DNA of 56,888 bases from Roseovarius marisflavi (GTDB taxonomy: Bacteria; Pseudomonadota; Alphaproteobacteria; Rhodobacterales; Rhodobacteraceae). Position numbers and translations under genes: made by a program. The notes beneath the pieces are model-generated. The model searched no databases, was not told the DNA's origin, and worked only from the letters and a program-made list of their open reading frames with translations. Below are positions 8,449-18,060 of this stretch, piece by piece (position 1 is the first letter of the stretch; every line of letters starts with the position of its first letter). The stretch lies in the NCBI RefSeq assembly GCF_900142625.1, contig NZ_FRBN01000022.1, positions 1-56,888 of the forward strand, written 5' to 3'.

Positions 8449-8754
8449 ATGGCTAAAAAAGCAATGATCGAGCGCGAAAAGAAACGCCAGGCTCTGGTGG
8501 ATCGTTTTGCCAAGAAGCGCGCCGCGCTCAAAGAGATCATCAACGATCAGGACAAGCCGATGGAAGAGCGTTTTCGCGCGTCTCTGAAACTGGCGAAACT
8601 GCCGCGCAACAGCTCGGCCACACGGCTGCACAATCGGTGCCAGCTGACTGGTCGTCCGCATGCGTATTATCGCAAACTCAAAGTGTCGCGGATCATGCTA
8701 CGCGAGCTCGGCTCAAGTGGTCAGGCTCCCGGCGTCGTGAAATCCAGCTGGTAA
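8449..8754 (+). CDS. rpsN: 30S ribosomal protein S14 (zinc-free form)
   Basis: A 101-residue S14 with the C-terminal signature [20 protein letters not shown]. Only one cysteine is present in this region and the two CXXC pairs of the zinc-binding form are missing, so this is the long zinc-independent type. S14 belongs to the 30S head. It follows rplE by 19 bases with a GGGAGG ribosome site. Confidence 0.98.
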   Translation: MAKKAMIEREKKRQALVDRFAKKRAALKEIINDQDKPMEERFRASLKLAKLPRNSSATRLHNRCQLTGRPHAYYRKLKVSRIMLRELGSSGQAPGVVKSSW

Positions 8755-8766
8755 GGGAGAATTAGT

Positions 8767-9159
8767 ATGAATGATCCTATCGGCGATATGCTCACCCGTA
8801 TCCGCAACTCGCAGATGCGTGGAAAATCCACGGTTTCGGTGCCGGCCTCGAAAATGCGCGTGCGCGTTCTCGATGTTCTGCAATCCGAGGGCTATATCCG
8901 CGGTTATGAGATGAGCACTGGCAAAGATGGCCACCCGGCAATCGAAGTCAGCCTGAAATATTTCGAAGGCACCCCTGTTATTCGCGAAATGAAACGGGTT
9001 TCGAAACCCGGTCGTCGCGTCTATCTGGGCGTCGATGACATCCCGCAGGTCCGTCAGGGCCTGGGTGTGTCGATTGTCTCCACCTCCAAGGGTGTGATGT
9101 CGGATGCATCTGCGCGCGCAGCCAACGTTGGCGGCGAAGTGCTCTGCACTGTATTCTAA
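8767..9159 (+). CDS. rpsH: 30S ribosomal protein S8
   Basis: A 130-residue S8 starting [20 protein letters not shown] and ending with the conserved [20 protein letters not shown] segment. S8 is a primary binder of the central domain of 16S rRNA and in E. coli represses the spc operon; autoregulation here is inference only. It lies 12 bases after rpsN. Confidence 0.98.
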   Translation: MNDPIGDMLTRIRNSQMRGKSTVSVPASKMRVRVLDVLQSEGYIRGYEMSTGKDGHPAIEVSLKYFEGTPVIREMKRVSKPGRRVYLGVDDIPQVRQGLGVSIVSTSKGVMSDASARAANVGGEVLCTVF

Positions 9160-9171
9160 GGAGACCCGGAA

Positions 9172-9705
9172 ATGTCTCGTATCGGCAAACAACCCGTACC
9201 GCTGCCTGCTGGCGTCACCGCGACGCTCTCTGGTCAGACAATCGAAGTCAAAGGCCCGATGGCCACCAAAAGCTTTACCGCGACCGATGATGTTACAATC
9301 ACCATCGACGACGGTCAGGTTTCGGTCACGCCCCGTGGCAAATCCAAGCGCGCGCGCCAGCAGTGGGGCATGACCCGTACGGTCATCTCCAACCTGGTGC
9401 ACGGCAGCAGTCAGGCCTTCAAGAAAGAGCTTGAAATCCGTGGCGTGGGTTATCGTGCCCAGCTTCAGGGCAACGTGCTCAAACTGAACCTCGGCCTCAG
9501 CCATGATGTCGATTTCCACATTCCGGAAGGTGTAACTGTTACCGTTCCCAAGCCCACTGAAATGGTGGTTGAAGGCACGGATAAGCAGCTCGTCGGTCAA
9601 GTCGCGGCAAATATCCGCGATTGGCGTCGTCCCGAGCCCTACAAGGGCAAAGGCATTCGCTACAAAGACGAGTATATCTTCCAGAAGGAAGGCAAGAAGA
9701 AGTAA
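9172..9705 (+). CDS. rplF: 50S ribosomal protein L6
   Basis: A 177-residue L6 with the two repeated L6 domains; [20 protein letters not shown] starts the first, and the second carries the family signature [16 protein letters not shown] (residues 153-168). L6 lies near the factor-binding site of the 50S subunit. It follows rpsH by 12 bases and ends 11 bases before rplR. Confidence 0.98.
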   Translation: MSRIGKQPVPLPAGVTATLSGQTIEVKGPMATKSFTATDDVTITIDDGQVSVTPRGKSKRARQQWGMTRTVISNLVHGSSQAFKKELEIRGVGYRAQLQGNVLKLNLGLSHDVDFHIPEGVTVTVPKPTEMVVEGTDKQLVGQVAANIRDWRRPEPYKGKGIRYKDEYIFQKEGKKK

Positions 9706-9716
9706 GGACGCGACAG

Positions 9717-10076
9717 ATGGCAAACAGCAAGAGAAAACTGTTCCTCAAGCGCCGCATGCGCGTTCGGAACAAACTTCGCAAGGTCAACGCAGGGCGTCCG
9801 CGTCTTTCGGTGCACCGCAGCAACAAGAACATCAGCGTACAGCTGATCGACGACGTCAACGGTGTGACGCTCGCCAGTGCCTCGACCCTCGAAAAGGATC
9901 TTGGTCTGGTCGGGAAGAACAACGTCGAAGCCGCGGCCACAGTTGGCACGGCGATCGCGGAGCGGGCCAAAAAGGCCGGCATCAGCGAGGCGTATTTCGA
10001 TCGCGGTGGCTTCCTGTTTCATGGCAAGGTCAAGGCAGTTGCCGACGCCGCACGTGAAGCCGGGCTGAAAATCTAA
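9717..10076 (+). CDS. rplR: 50S ribosomal protein L18
   Basis: A 119-residue L18, starting [20 protein letters not shown] with the basic N-terminal tail that binds 5S rRNA, followed by the core [20 protein letters not shown]. The ATG at 9717 has a TAAGGACG site; the frame is open further upstream inside rplF, but that extension is not part of the family. It is followed by a hairpin and a 110-base gap before rpsE. Confidence 0.98.
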   Translation: MANSKRKLFLKRRMRVRNKLRKVNAGRPRLSVHRSNKNISVQLIDDVNGVTLASASTLEKDLGLVGKNNVEAAATVGTAIAERAKKAGISEAYFDRGGFLFHGKVKAVADAAREAGLKI

Positions 10077-10084
10077 AACAGCGC

Positions 10085-10108
10085 AGGCGGCCCCGCAACG
10101 GGCCGCCT
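10085..10108 (+). terminator. Hairpin between rplR and rpsE
   Basis: AGGCGGCCC-CGCAAC-GGGCCGCCT is a perfect 9-bp stem without a T tract. It lies inside the spc block, so it is more likely an attenuator or processing site than a full terminator. Confidence 0.5.
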
Positions 10109-10186
10109 CGATGATCCGGGGGCTTTCGGGCCCACCTGGATTGACACAGAATTGGTGCCGATGGCGCCGCAATGAAAGGACGCCAA

Positions 10187-10753
10187 ATGGCAAGAGATGA
10201 GAACCGCCGTGGAGGTCGCGACCGCGACGAAACGCCGGAATTCGCAGATCGTCTAGTCGCGATCAACCGGGTCAGCAAAACCGTTAAAGGCGGTAAACGC
10301 TTTGGATTTGCGGCGCTCGTCGTCGTCGGCGATCAGAAAGGCCGCGTTGGCTTTGGCAAAGGTAAGGCGAAAGAGGTCCCCGAGGCCATTCGCAAAGCGA
10401 CCGAAGCCGCCAAGCGCGCCATGATTCGCGTTCCGCTGCGCGAGGGTCGGACCCTGCACCACGACATGGAAGGTCGCCACGGCGCCGGCAGGGTCGTGAT
10501 GCGCACAGCACCGCAAGGTACCGGTATCATCGCCGGTGGTCCGATGCGTGCCGTCTTCGAGATGCTGGGTGTTCAGGACGTTGTTGCCAAATCCAACGGC
10601 AGCCAGAACCCCTATAACATGATCCGCGCCACGCTGAACGGGCTTCAAAAAGAAAGCTCGCCCCGCATGGTCGCCCAACGCCGAGGCAAAAAGGTCGCTG
10701 ACATCCTGAAAAAGGGTGACGAAGCGCCGGCAGCCGAAGCCGCGGAAGCGTAA
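10187..10753 (+). CDS. rpsE: 30S ribosomal protein S5
   Basis: A 188-residue S5 with the N-terminal double-stranded-RNA-binding fold and the family signature starting [20 protein letters not shown] (around residues 33-52), then the ribosomal S5 C-terminal domain. S5 acts in mRNA entry and decoding fidelity. The start at 10187 has an AAAGGA site with good spacing and gives the usual [14 protein letters not shown] opening; an ATG 15 bases earlier is less likely. The C-terminus carries a short Ala/Glu tail ([14 protein letters not shown]). Confidence 0.97.
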   Translation: MARDENRRGGRDRDETPEFADRLVAINRVSKTVKGGKRFGFAALVVVGDQKGRVGFGKGKAKEVPEAIRKATEAAKRAMIRVPLREGRTLHHDMEGRHGAGRVVMRTAPQGTGIIAGGPMRAVFEMLGVQDVVAKSNGSQNPYNMIRATLNGLQKESSPRMVAQRRGKKVADILKKGDEAPAAEAAEA

Positions 10754-10766
10754 GGAGTTCTGATCA

Positions 10767-10955
10767 ATGGCAAAAACCATCGTAATCAAGCAGATCGGGT
10801 CTCCGATCCGTCGCCCCGAAAAACAGCGTCAGACGCTGATTGGGCTGGGTCTTAACAAGATGCACCGCGTTCGCGAACTTGAAGACACGCCCGCAGTGCG
10901 CGGCATGATCAACAAGATCCCGCACATGGTCGAGATCCTCGAAGAAAAAGGCTAA
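10767..10955 (+). CDS. rpmD: 50S ribosomal protein L30
   Basis: A 62-residue L30 with the motif [20 protein letters not shown] followed by [20 protein letters not shown]. It is the last gene before the spc set is interrupted: rplO, normally adjacent, lies about 1.7 kb further on after a GFA-family gene and a reverse-strand von Willebrand A gene. Confidence 0.97.
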   Translation: MAKTIVIKQIGSPIRRPEKQRQTLIGLGLNKMHRVRELEDTPAVRGMINKIPHMVEILEEKG

Positions 10956-10961
10956 CGCCGG

Positions 10962-11044
10962 GCGTGGGTTTCCCGGGCTGACCCCGTTTTCGGCTGAAAC
11001 GGTCCACCGGACCGTTTCTGGATAGCCTCAAACCCCACCCTACG
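10962..11044 (+). repeat. Dispersed repeat, copy D, split by an inner palindrome
   Basis: The left half GCGTGGGTTT (10962-10971) and right half ACCCCACCCTACG (ending 11044) are separated by about 60 bases that contain a perfect palindrome, GAAACGGTCC-ACC-GGACCGTTTC (10996-11018). This looks like one repeat type inserted into another. Confidence 0.7.
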
Positions 11045-11052
11045 TGAGTTTG

Positions 11053-11085
11053 AAAGCGCCCTTGGTTTTGCCGGGGGCGTTTTTG
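11053..11085 (+). terminator. Intrinsic terminator after rpmD
   Basis: AAAGCGCCC pairs with GGGCGTTTT (one G-U pair) across a 13-base loop and runs into TTTTTGTGTTT. It should end the rpmC-to-rpmD transcript. Confidence 0.8.
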
Positions 11086-11237
11086 TGTTTGACGCCCCTC
11101 ATGCTTTAGTCGTGCAGGGCAAGATATGATCCGGGGAACCCCAAGGCGCATGCTAGAATGGTGCATGGACGGCCACTCTGCGCGGGCGATTGTCGGCAGA
11201 GGCCCGACCATTTCTGACAGCGATAGAGGAGGGTCTT

Positions 11238-11675
11238 ATGTCAAGCCAATGTAGCGGTGGATGCGAGCACATTCACACCAAGGCGGCGCATGCGCCGATT
11301 GATAACCACACCTGCCATTGTTCCGTCTGCAAGGGCGTCACCGGTCAGGACACCACCCATGTGGTGTTTTTCAAGCATGGTGATATTGAGGTCGACAACG
11401 AGGCCGGGTTGAAACGCCAACCGTTCAATGCCGCCAACCCAGATGGCCCGCTGGAGCTGTGCACCTGCGGTGAATGCGGCGCGCCGATCATGCTGGATGA
11501 CAAGCAAAGCCGCATTCGGGTGATCGTGCCCAACCTGATGGGTTATGGCGATCAGATCGAACCGGCGTCCTATCACGCGTTTTACGACCCCGCGAGCGGT
11601 GTGCCGAAACCATCCGATGGCCGCCCGGTCTATGAGGGCCTGCGCCCCGATTTCGTCTGGCCCGAGCCGTCGTAA
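11238..11675 (+). CDS. GFA family (CENP-V/GFA domain) zinc protein
   Basis: A 145-residue protein with the cysteine pattern of the GFA family: CHCSVC at residues 26-31 and CTCGECG at 75-81, which in relatives bind two zinc ions. The family includes glutathione-dependent formaldehyde-activating enzyme, but most members have no proven function, and no formaldehyde-oxidation genes lie nearby. The start at 11238 has a strong GAGGAGGG site; the frame stays open 16 codons upstream without one. It lies between two repeat copies (D and E) inside the spc cluster and after the rpmD terminator, so it is an insert and probably has its own promoter. Confidence 0.82.
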   Translation: MSSQCSGGCEHIHTKAAHAPIDNHTCHCSVCKGVTGQDTTHVVFFKHGDIEVDNEAGLKRQPFNAANPDGPLELCTCGECGAPIMLDDKQSRIRVIVPNLMGYGDQIEPASYHAFYDPASGVPKPSDGRPVYEGLRPDFVWPEPS

Positions 11676-11686
11676 GCTGTGGTAAG

Positions 11687-11711
11687 GCGCGTGGGTTTCA
11701 CCCACCCTACG
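11687..11711 (+). repeat. Short dispersed hairpin repeat, copy E
   Basis: GCGCGTGGGT-TTC-ACCCACCCTACG, starting 12 bases after the stop of the GFA-family gene and in the same orientation as copy D on its other side. Confidence 0.85.
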
Positions 11712-11719
11712 AGACATTG

Positions 11720-11764
11720 AAGGGCCCCGGCCTAGCCGCGTGGAAGCGCAGGGCCGGGGGCCTT
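11720..11764. terminator. Hairpin between convergent GFA and von Willebrand A genes
   Basis: AAGGGCCCCGGCC and GGCCGGGGGCCTT pair at 12 of 13 positions. The right arm lies inside the last codons of the reverse-strand gene, so it probably serves as a shared two-way terminator. Confidence 0.6.
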
Positions 11765-12475
11765 ATTCCACCCGACAAGCGGGCAGCCAAGCGTTTCGCG
11801 CAGGGCGGCGGCCAGTTCGTCGACCGTTTCGGTCGAGACATATATGCCGCCGGTCGCATCCGAGAGGCATTTGGCCACCGTTTTCCCTTGGGTATAGCTG
11901 TCGGCCTCGGGGCTGTCCCAGCTGAAGAAATCGACCACCACGCGAAACCCGATCACATGCACGGTAATATCCCGCGCCTCTGCGGCCAATTCGCGCCCAA
12001 GCGCGCAGGGCCGCCCGCCGCAGGTTTCATTGCCATCGGTCACCAGAACCACAAGCCCCGGATGCTTACGGTACTCAAGCACCTCTGCGGCCGCCCGAAC
12101 CGACTCTGCCAGCGGGGTAAGGCCACCAGGGCGCAGCGCCTCGACCTCGGCGACCACGCGCGCCGCCGCGTCCGACATCGGCGCAAAGCGCAGGTCGATA
12201 TTGTCACAGGCATCGTTTGGCCCCGGCCCATAGGTAATCAAGCCGACCCGCCGATAGGGCGCGATTTCGGGCATGGCGCGGCGCATGGCGTCGCGTGCCT
12301 CCATGATGCGGGTCGCCGCCTGTGTGTCAAAGCCGATTTCGGCCATCGAGGCCGAGCCGTCAAAGACCAGCATCGCATCCGTCGCACAGCCCGTCGCGGC
12401 ATGGGGCGCAGGCCCCATCGGGACGAGACCAAGGCAAGCCGCCAAAACGGGCAGGGAGATCAAGCGTAGGCTCAT
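11732..12475 (-). CDS. Secreted von Willebrand factor A domain protein
   Basis: A 247-residue protein starting [20 protein letters not shown], a signal peptide. The mature part is a single vWA domain with a complete metal-ion-dependent adhesion site: DGSASM (D-x-S-x-S), the threonine in GGLTPLAES and the aspartate in VTDGNE. Four or more cysteines suggest periplasmic disulfides. It probably binds a protein partner through a divalent ion; the partner is unknown. The start at 12475 was preferred to a 32-codon longer frame because it gives a clean signal peptide. It is encoded against the spc genes between the GFA-family gene and rplO. Confidence 0.82.
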   Translation of the reverse strand: MSLRLISLPVLAACLGLVPMGPAPHAATGCATDAMLVFDGSASMAEIGFDTQAATRIMEARDAMRRAMPEIAPYRRVGLITYGPGPNDACDNIDLRFAPMSDAAARVVAEVEALRPGGLTPLAESVRAAAEVLEYRKHPGLVVLVTDGNETCGGRPCALGRELAAEARDITVHVIGFRVVVDFFSWDSPEADSYTQGKTVAKCLSDATGGIYVSTETVDELAAALRETLGCPLVGWNKAPGPALPRG

Positions 12476-12517
12476 GCCCGCACTCTGCCAGTTGCAGGCG
12501 CGACTGTCACTCGATGC

Positions 12518-12546
12518 TTGATACCGGACGCGATCCCGTCTATATG
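12518..12546 (+). promoter_or_regulatory. Sigma70-type promoter for rplO-secY-adk
   Basis: TTGATA (12518-12523), 17-base spacer, TATATG (12541-12546): near-consensus, about 100 bases before rplO. It lets the second half of the spc genes be transcribed despite the inserted genes. Confidence 0.7.
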
Positions 12547-12643
12547 CCCGCGAGTGGCGCTGTTTTGCCACGACTTAACATCAATATACGCCGCGTTTGG
12601 CCCAACCGTCGCTGGGGGTCACATCCGGCATAGGAGAAGCGAC

Positions 12644-13117
12644 ATGAAACTGCATGAACTGCACGACAATCCCGGTGCAACCAAGAAACGCAAGCGCATT
12701 GGCCGTGGCCCGGGTTCGGGCATGGGTAAGACCGGTGGTCGTGGTATCAAAGGTCAGAAATCCCGTTCGGGTGTGGCGATCAAGGGTTACGAGGGTGGCC
12801 AGATGCCGCTCTACCAACGTCTGCCCAAGCGCGGCTTTACCAAGCCGAACCGCAAATCTTATGCGGTCGTCAACCTTGGCCTGATCCAGAAATTCATCGA
12901 CGAGAAGAAAATCGACGCTTCCGCCGCAATCACCGAAGACGTGTTGATCGCGTCGGGTCTTGTTCGCCGCAAGCTTGACGGTATCCGCGTTCTCGCCAAG
13001 GGCGATATCTCGGCCAAAGTCACGCTTCAGGTCACTGGTGCGTCGCGCTCGGCGATCGAAACCGTCGAAAAAGCCGGTGGTTCACTGACGGTCACAACCG
13101 CGCAGGCCGCTGAATAA
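12644..13117 (+). CDS. rplO: 50S ribosomal protein L15
   Basis: A 157-residue L15 with the glycine-rich N-terminal tail ([20 protein letters not shown], residues 17-36) that penetrates 23S rRNA, and the C-terminal family segment around [19 protein letters not shown]. The start at 12644 has a TAGGAGA site. It is separated from rpmD by two unrelated genes and led by its own promoter. A hairpin-containing gap of 111 bases precedes secY. Confidence 0.98.
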   Translation: MKLHELHDNPGATKKRKRIGRGPGSGMGKTGGRGIKGQKSRSGVAIKGYEGGQMPLYQRLPKRGFTKPNRKSYAVVNLGLIQKFIDEKKIDASAAITEDVLIASGLVRRKLDGIRVLAKGDISAKVTLQVTGASRSAIETVEKAGGSLTVTTAQAAE

Positions 13118-13168
13118 GAGGTTGTGAGTGGCGTTCGCGCCGCTTACATATGCTCCGAGTTTTCCTTT

Positions 13169-13206
13169 AACGCCGCCTGAGCTGGAAAACAGCTTCTGGC
13201 GGCGTT
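13169..13206 (+). promoter_or_regulatory. Long stem-loop just upstream of secY
   Basis: AACGCCGCC (13169-13177) pairs with GGCGGCGTT (13198-13206), and inside it AGCTG pairs with CAGCT over a GAAAA loop. It ends 22 bases before the secY ATG and could set read-through or translation of secY relative to rplO. Confidence 0.55.
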
Positions 13207-13228
13207 GTCATATGAAAGAGACCCGCGA

Positions 13229-14589
<1,361 letters not shown>

Positions 14590-14593
<4 letters not shown>

Positions 14594-15234
14594 ACATTAT
14601 CCTTCTCGGGCCCCCGGGGGCAGGCAAAGGCACACAGGCGCACCATCTTGTCGCCACCCGCAACATGATCCAGCTTTCGACCGGCGACATGCTGCGGGAG
14701 GCCAAGGACAGCGGCTCTGAGATGGGCAAGATCGTGGCCGATGTTATGGCACGTGGCGATCTTGTGACCGATGAGATCGTGATCGGCCTGATCCGCGAGA
14801 AATTGCAGGGCGACAAACAGGGCGGCTTTATCTTCGACGGCTTCCCGCGCACCCTGCCGCAGGCCGACGCGCTTGGCGATCTTCTGGCAGAGCAGGGCGA
14901 AACGCTTGACGCAGTGATCGAGCTTCGTGTCGACGACGAGGCGCTTGTAGAGCGGATCACCGCGCGCTCGACCTGTGGTGGTTGTGGCGAGGTCTATAAT
15001 GACATCACCAAGCCCTGGCCCGCCGACGGAAAATGCGGCAAATGCGGCTCTTCGGATGTCAAACGCCGCGCGGATGACAACGAGGACAGCCTGCGCAACC
15101 GGTTGATGGAATACTACAAGAAAACCTCGCCGCTGCTTGGTTATTACTATGCCAAGGGCAAGCTTTCTTCGGTCGACGGTCTGGCCGAAATCGCGCAGGT
15201 TCAGTCGGCAATTTCGTCTGAACTTGACAAATAA
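14590..15234 (+). CDS. adk: Adenylate kinase (zinc-binding LID type)
   Basis: A 214-residue adenylate kinase that interconverts ATP, ADP and AMP. The P-loop GPPGAGKGT is at residues 7-15, the AMP-binding [11 protein letters not shown] near 80-90, and the long LID domain contains [10 protein letters not shown] and CGKCGSSDV, four cysteines that should bind zinc, a form seen in some alphaproteobacteria but not in E. coli. It overlaps secY by 4 bases, the classic secY-adk pairing. Confidence 0.98.
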
Positions 15235-15258
15235 GGGGGCAGGGCTTGACGCCCCCTT
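15233..15258 (+). terminator. Hairpin after adk
   Basis: AAGGGGGC and GCCCCCTT form an 8-bp stem with a 10-base loop overlapping the adk stop. The following sequence is only moderately T-rich, so it is a possible terminator of the rplO-secY-adk transcript. Confidence 0.55.
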
Positions 15259-15348
15259 GGTTTCCCCCTAACCAGCCCTATCTCGCGAGAGAATTGATTC
15301 TGCTCGGGTCGCGCCCGGAACAGATATTATCACCTGAATTCAGCTGCG

Positions 15349-15372
15349 GCCCGAAGCGAAGACGCCTCGGGC
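15349..15372 (+). promoter_or_regulatory. Hairpin in the rpsM leader
   Basis: GCCCGA-A-GCG-AAGA-CGC-C-TCGGGC folds into two stacked stems in the 195-base gap upstream of rpsM, 58 bases before the start codon. In other bacteria S4 or S13 operon leaders are control points; the role here is inference. Confidence 0.4.
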
Positions 15373-15429
15373 TTACGTTGTGAAAAAAGGTTCTGGAGCT
15401 ACGGAACCGCAACGAAAAGGAACTTACAT

Positions 15430-15798
15430 TTGGCACGTATCGCCGGCGTAAACATCCCGACCCACAAACGGGTCCCGATCGCCCTGACTTATATCACTGG
15501 TATCGGCCACACATCGGCCAAGGCCATCTGTGAAGCCGTGAACATCGACGCCTCGCGTCGCGTGAACGAGCTTTCCGACGCCGAGGCCCTGGCCCTGCGC
15601 GAGCACATCGACGCCAACTACACCGTCGAAGGTGACCTGCGTCGTGACACGCAGATGAACATCAAGCGTCTGATGGATCTTGGCTGCTACCGTGGCCTGC
15701 GCCACCGTCGCAACCTTCCGGTTCGCGGTCAGCGCACACATACCAACGCACGCACACGCAAGGGCCCCGCAAAGGCCATTGCCGGCAAGAAGAAATAA
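15430..15798 (+). CDS. rpsM: 30S ribosomal protein S13, TTG start
   Basis: A 122-residue S13 with [20 protein letters not shown] at its N-terminus, the helix-hairpin-helix [17 protein letters not shown], and the C-terminal [20 protein letters not shown] tail that contacts P-site tRNA. The universally conserved MARIAGV opening requires initiation at the TTG codon 15430-15432; no ATG is available nearby, and an AAAAGGA site lies 9 bases upstream. A hairpin-rich 195-base gap precedes it. rpmJ, often found between adk and rpsM, is absent. Confidence 0.97.
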   Translation: MARIAGVNIPTHKRVPIALTYITGIGHTSAKAICEAVNIDASRRVNELSDAEALALREHIDANYTVEGDLRRDTQMNIKRLMDLGCYRGLRHRRNLPVRGQRTHTNARTRKGPAKAIAGKKK

Positions 15799-15812
15799 GG
15801 GAGGGCTGATCA

Positions 15813-16202
15813 ATGGCACGCGATACCAAACGCACCAAAAAGAAGGTCTCCAAGAACATCGCCACCGGCGTTGCTCATGTGAACTCTTCCTTCAACAACA
15901 CCAAGATCCTGATTTCGGACGTGCAGGGCAATGCGATCGCATGGTCGTCGGCCGGCACCTGCGGGTTCAAAGGCTCGCGCAAGTCGACGCCCTATGCTGC
16001 CCAGATGGCCGCAGAAGACGCCGGCAAGAAGGCCCAGGATCACGGCATGCGCACCCTCGAAGTCGAAGTTCAGGGCCCCGGTTCGGGCCGTGAATCGGCG
16101 CTGCGCGCTCTGGCCGCTGTTGGTTTCAACATCACCTCGATCCGTGATGTGACACCGATGGCCCACAATGGTTGCCGCCCGCCGAAACGTCGCCGGGTCT
16201 GA
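15813..16202 (+). CDS. rpsK: 30S ribosomal protein S11
   Basis: A 129-residue S11 with [20 protein letters not shown] near residues 19-38 and the C-terminal signature [21 protein letters not shown]11 forms part of the platform that holds the mRNA Shine-Dalgarno helix. It follows rpsM by 14 bases. rpsD, which follows rpsK in many bacteria, is not here, as usual for alphaproteobacteria. A strong terminator comes directly after. Confidence 0.98.
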   Translation: MARDTKRTKKKVSKNIATGVAHVNSSFNNTKILISDVQGNAIAWSSAGTCGFKGSRKSTPYAAQMAAEDAGKKAQDHGMRTLEVEVQGPGSGRESALRALAAVGFNITSIRDVTPMAHNGCRPPKRRRV

Positions 16203-16219
16203 TCTGAGACACACCAAGT

Positions 16220-16250
16220 GGGACCGCGCAGTTTTGCGCGGTCCCCTTTT
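16220..16250 (+). terminator. Intrinsic terminator between rpsK and rpoA
   Basis: GGGACCGCGCA pairs perfectly with TGCGCGGTCCC over a 4-base loop and is followed by CTTTTCG. It should reduce transcription into rpoA, giving rpsM-rpsK a separate level from rpoA-rplQ. Confidence 0.85.
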
Positions 16251-16317
16251 CGTCATTTTAATACCTCGGGCGTTCTGAACCTTTGGACATGGGAACGGAA
16301 CTGGAATGGAGGGACGC

Positions 16318-17334
16318 ATGATCCACAAAAACTGGGCTGAATTGATCAAGCCGACACAGCTTGACGTAAAACCGGGCAATGACCCGCTGCGTCAGGCTGT
16401 TCTGACCGCCGAACCGCTTGAGCGCGGCTTTGGTCTTACACTTGGCAACGCATTGCGCCGGGTGTTGTTGTCGTCGCTGCAAGGTGCGGCCATCACCGCC
16501 GTGCAGATCGACAACGTGCTGCATGAATTTTCCAGCGTCGCCGGTGTGCGCGAAGACGTCACCGACATCGTGCTGAACCTTAAAGGTGTTGCTCTCCGAA
16601 TGGAAGTCGAAGGGCCCAAGCGCCTTTCGGTCAATGCCAAGGGGCCGGGCGTCGTCACCGCTGGCGACATTTCCGACAGCGCGGGCATCGAGATCCTGAA
16701 CAAGGAACACGTGATTTGCCACCTCGACGAGGGCGCCGATCTGTTCATGGAACTGACCGTGAACCAGGGCAAAGGCTATGTCGCGGCCGACAAGAACAAA
16801 CCCGAAGATGCGCCCATCGGTCTTATTCCGATCGACGCGATCTATTCGCCGATTTCCAAAGTCAGCTATGACGTTCAGCCCACCCGCGAGGGCCAGGTTC
16901 TGGATTATGACAAGCTGACCATGAAAATCGAAACCGACGGGTCGATCACGCCGGATGATGCCGTGGCCTATGCCGCGCGTATCCTTCAGGATCAGCTTTC
17001 GATCTTCGTCAACTTTGACGAGCCCGAAGCCGCCGGTCGCCAGGACGAAGACGATGGTCTTGAGTTCAACCCGCTTCTTCTCAAGAAGGTGGACGAGCTT
17101 GAACTGTCGGTGCGCTCTGCAAACTGTCTCAAGAACGACAACATCGTTTACATCGGCGATCTGATCCAGAAAACCGAAGCAGAGATGCTGCGCACGCCGA
17201 ACTTTGGCCGCAAGTCGCTGAACGAGATCAAAGAAGTTCTCAGCGGCATGGGCCTTCACCTCGGCATGGACGTCGAAGATTGGCCGCCCGACAACATCGA
17301 GGATCTGGCCAAGAAATTCGAAGACGCGTTCTGA
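16318..17334 (+). CDS. rpoA: RNA polymerase alpha subunit
   Basis: A 338-residue alpha subunit. The N-terminal dimerisation and assembly domain includes [20 protein letters not shown] (near residues 36-55) and the C-terminal domain, joined by an acidic linker, includes [20 protein letters not shown], which contacts UP elements and activators. Start 16318 has a GGAGGGA site and gives the usual [12 protein letters not shown] opening; an upstream in-frame ATG at 16306 is less likely. It is isolated from rpsK by a terminator; a weak TTGCGC-N17-TTTAAT promoter candidate overlaps that terminator (16234-16262). Confidence 0.98.
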   Translation: MIHKNWAELIKPTQLDVKPGNDPLRQAVLTAEPLERGFGLTLGNALRRVLLSSLQGAAITAVQIDNVLHEFSSVAGVREDVTDIVLNLKGVALRMEVEGPKRLSVNAKGPGVVTAGDISDSAGIEILNKEHVICHLDEGADLFMELTVNQGKGYVAADKNKPEDAPIGLIPIDAIYSPISKVSYDVQPTREGQVLDYDKLTMKIETDGSITPDDAVAYAARILQDQLSIFVNFDEPEAAGRQDEDDGLEFNPLLLKKVDELELSVRSANCLKNDNIVYIGDLIQKTEAEMLRTPNFGRKSLNEIKEVLSGMGLHLGMDVEDWPPDNIEDLAKKFEDAF

Positions 17335-17338
17335 GACA

Positions 17339-17380
17339 CGCGTGGGTTACACCCACCCTACGGATCGCTTCGTAGGGTGG
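17339..17380 (+). repeat. Dispersed repeat, copy F, with an inverted partner
   Basis: CGCGTGGGT-TAC-ACCCACCCTACG (17339-17362) is followed 8 bases later by CGTAGGGTGG (17371-17380). The right half of the repeat can therefore pair either with its own left half or, over a perfect 10 bp, with the inverted partner. It lies between rpoA and rplQ. Confidence 0.8.
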
Positions 17381-17487
17381 GATAAATGCCCGGACTGCCG
17401 GGGAAAATATGGGCCAATGCCCCAAGGAGAGCGGCTGACACGCATCAGACCGCCGGACAAAGCAAAACACGCTAAGGAGACCATCAA

Positions 17488-17913
17488 ATGCGTCACGCAA
17501 GAGGCTACCGCCGCCTGAACCGTACCCATGAGCACCGCAAGGCGCTTTGGGCGAACATGGCCGGCTCGCTCATCGAACATGAGCAAATCAAAACCACCCT
17601 GCCCAAGGCCAAAGAACTGCGCCGGATCATCGAAAAGATGATCACACTTGGCAAACGCGGTGATCTGCACGCGCGCCGTCAGGCGGCTGCACAGCTCAAG
17701 CAGGACCAGTATGTCGCGAAATTGTTCGACGTGCTTGGCCCCCGCTACAAGGACCGTCAGGGCGGTTATGTCCGCGTTCTCAAGGCCGGTTTTCGCTATG
17801 GCGACATGGCGCCGATGGCGATCATCGAGTTCGTCGAGCGCGACGTGAACGCCAAGGGTGCCGGTGACAAGGCCCGCGTTGCCGCGGCTGAGGTTGAGGC
17901 TGACGAGGCCTGA
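17488..17913 (+). CDS. rplQ: 50S ribosomal protein L17
   Basis: A 141-residue L17 with the opening [20 protein letters not shown] and the family segment [20 protein letters not shown] near residues 97-116, plus a short Ala/Glu tail typical of the alphaproteobacterial form. L17 lies at the tunnel exit. An AAGGAG site is 9 bases before the ATG. It is the last gene of the translation supercluster and is followed by a good terminator. Confidence 0.98.
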   Translation: MRHARGYRRLNRTHEHRKALWANMAGSLIEHEQIKTTLPKAKELRRIIEKMITLGKRGDLHARRQAAAQLKQDQYVAKLFDVLGPRYKDRQGGYVRVLKAGFRYGDMAPMAIIEFVERDVNAKGAGDKARVAAAEVEADEA

Positions 17914-17939
17914 TACCCGGCCTTCTCGACCAGAATTTG

Positions 17940-17970
17940 AACGCCGCTGACCCTTGGTCGGCGGCGTTTT
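17940..17970 (+). terminator. Intrinsic terminator after rplQ
   Basis: AACGCCGCTGACC pairs with GGTCGGCGGCGTT (13 bp, one G-U pair) over a 3-base loop and ends in TTTT. It closes the ribosomal cluster. Confidence 0.88.
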
Positions 17971-17993
17971 CTGTTTGAGGGGGCGGCTCTGGC

Positions 17994-18022
17994 TTGCAAT
18001 CCGGGCAAGGCCTTCGCATATC
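17994..18022 (+). promoter_or_regulatory. Possible promoter for rarA
   Basis: TTGCAA (17994-17999), 17-base spacer, CATATC (18017-18022), 38 bases before the rarA ATG. The -10 match is weak. Confidence 0.35.
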
Positions 18023-18060
18023 TGCGTGCGTCGCATCAAAGGGCGCGATAGGATGCACCC

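Noticed and set aside
10141..10169. TTGACA at 10141 as a promoter for rpsE
   Set aside because: No acceptable -10 element at 16 to 18 bases; the downstream bases are GC-rich.
15294..15330. TTGATT and TATTAT as a promoter for rpsM
   Set aside because: The spacing of 25 bases is too long and no other -35 fits the TATTAT element; rpsM may still have a promoter here that I cannot define.
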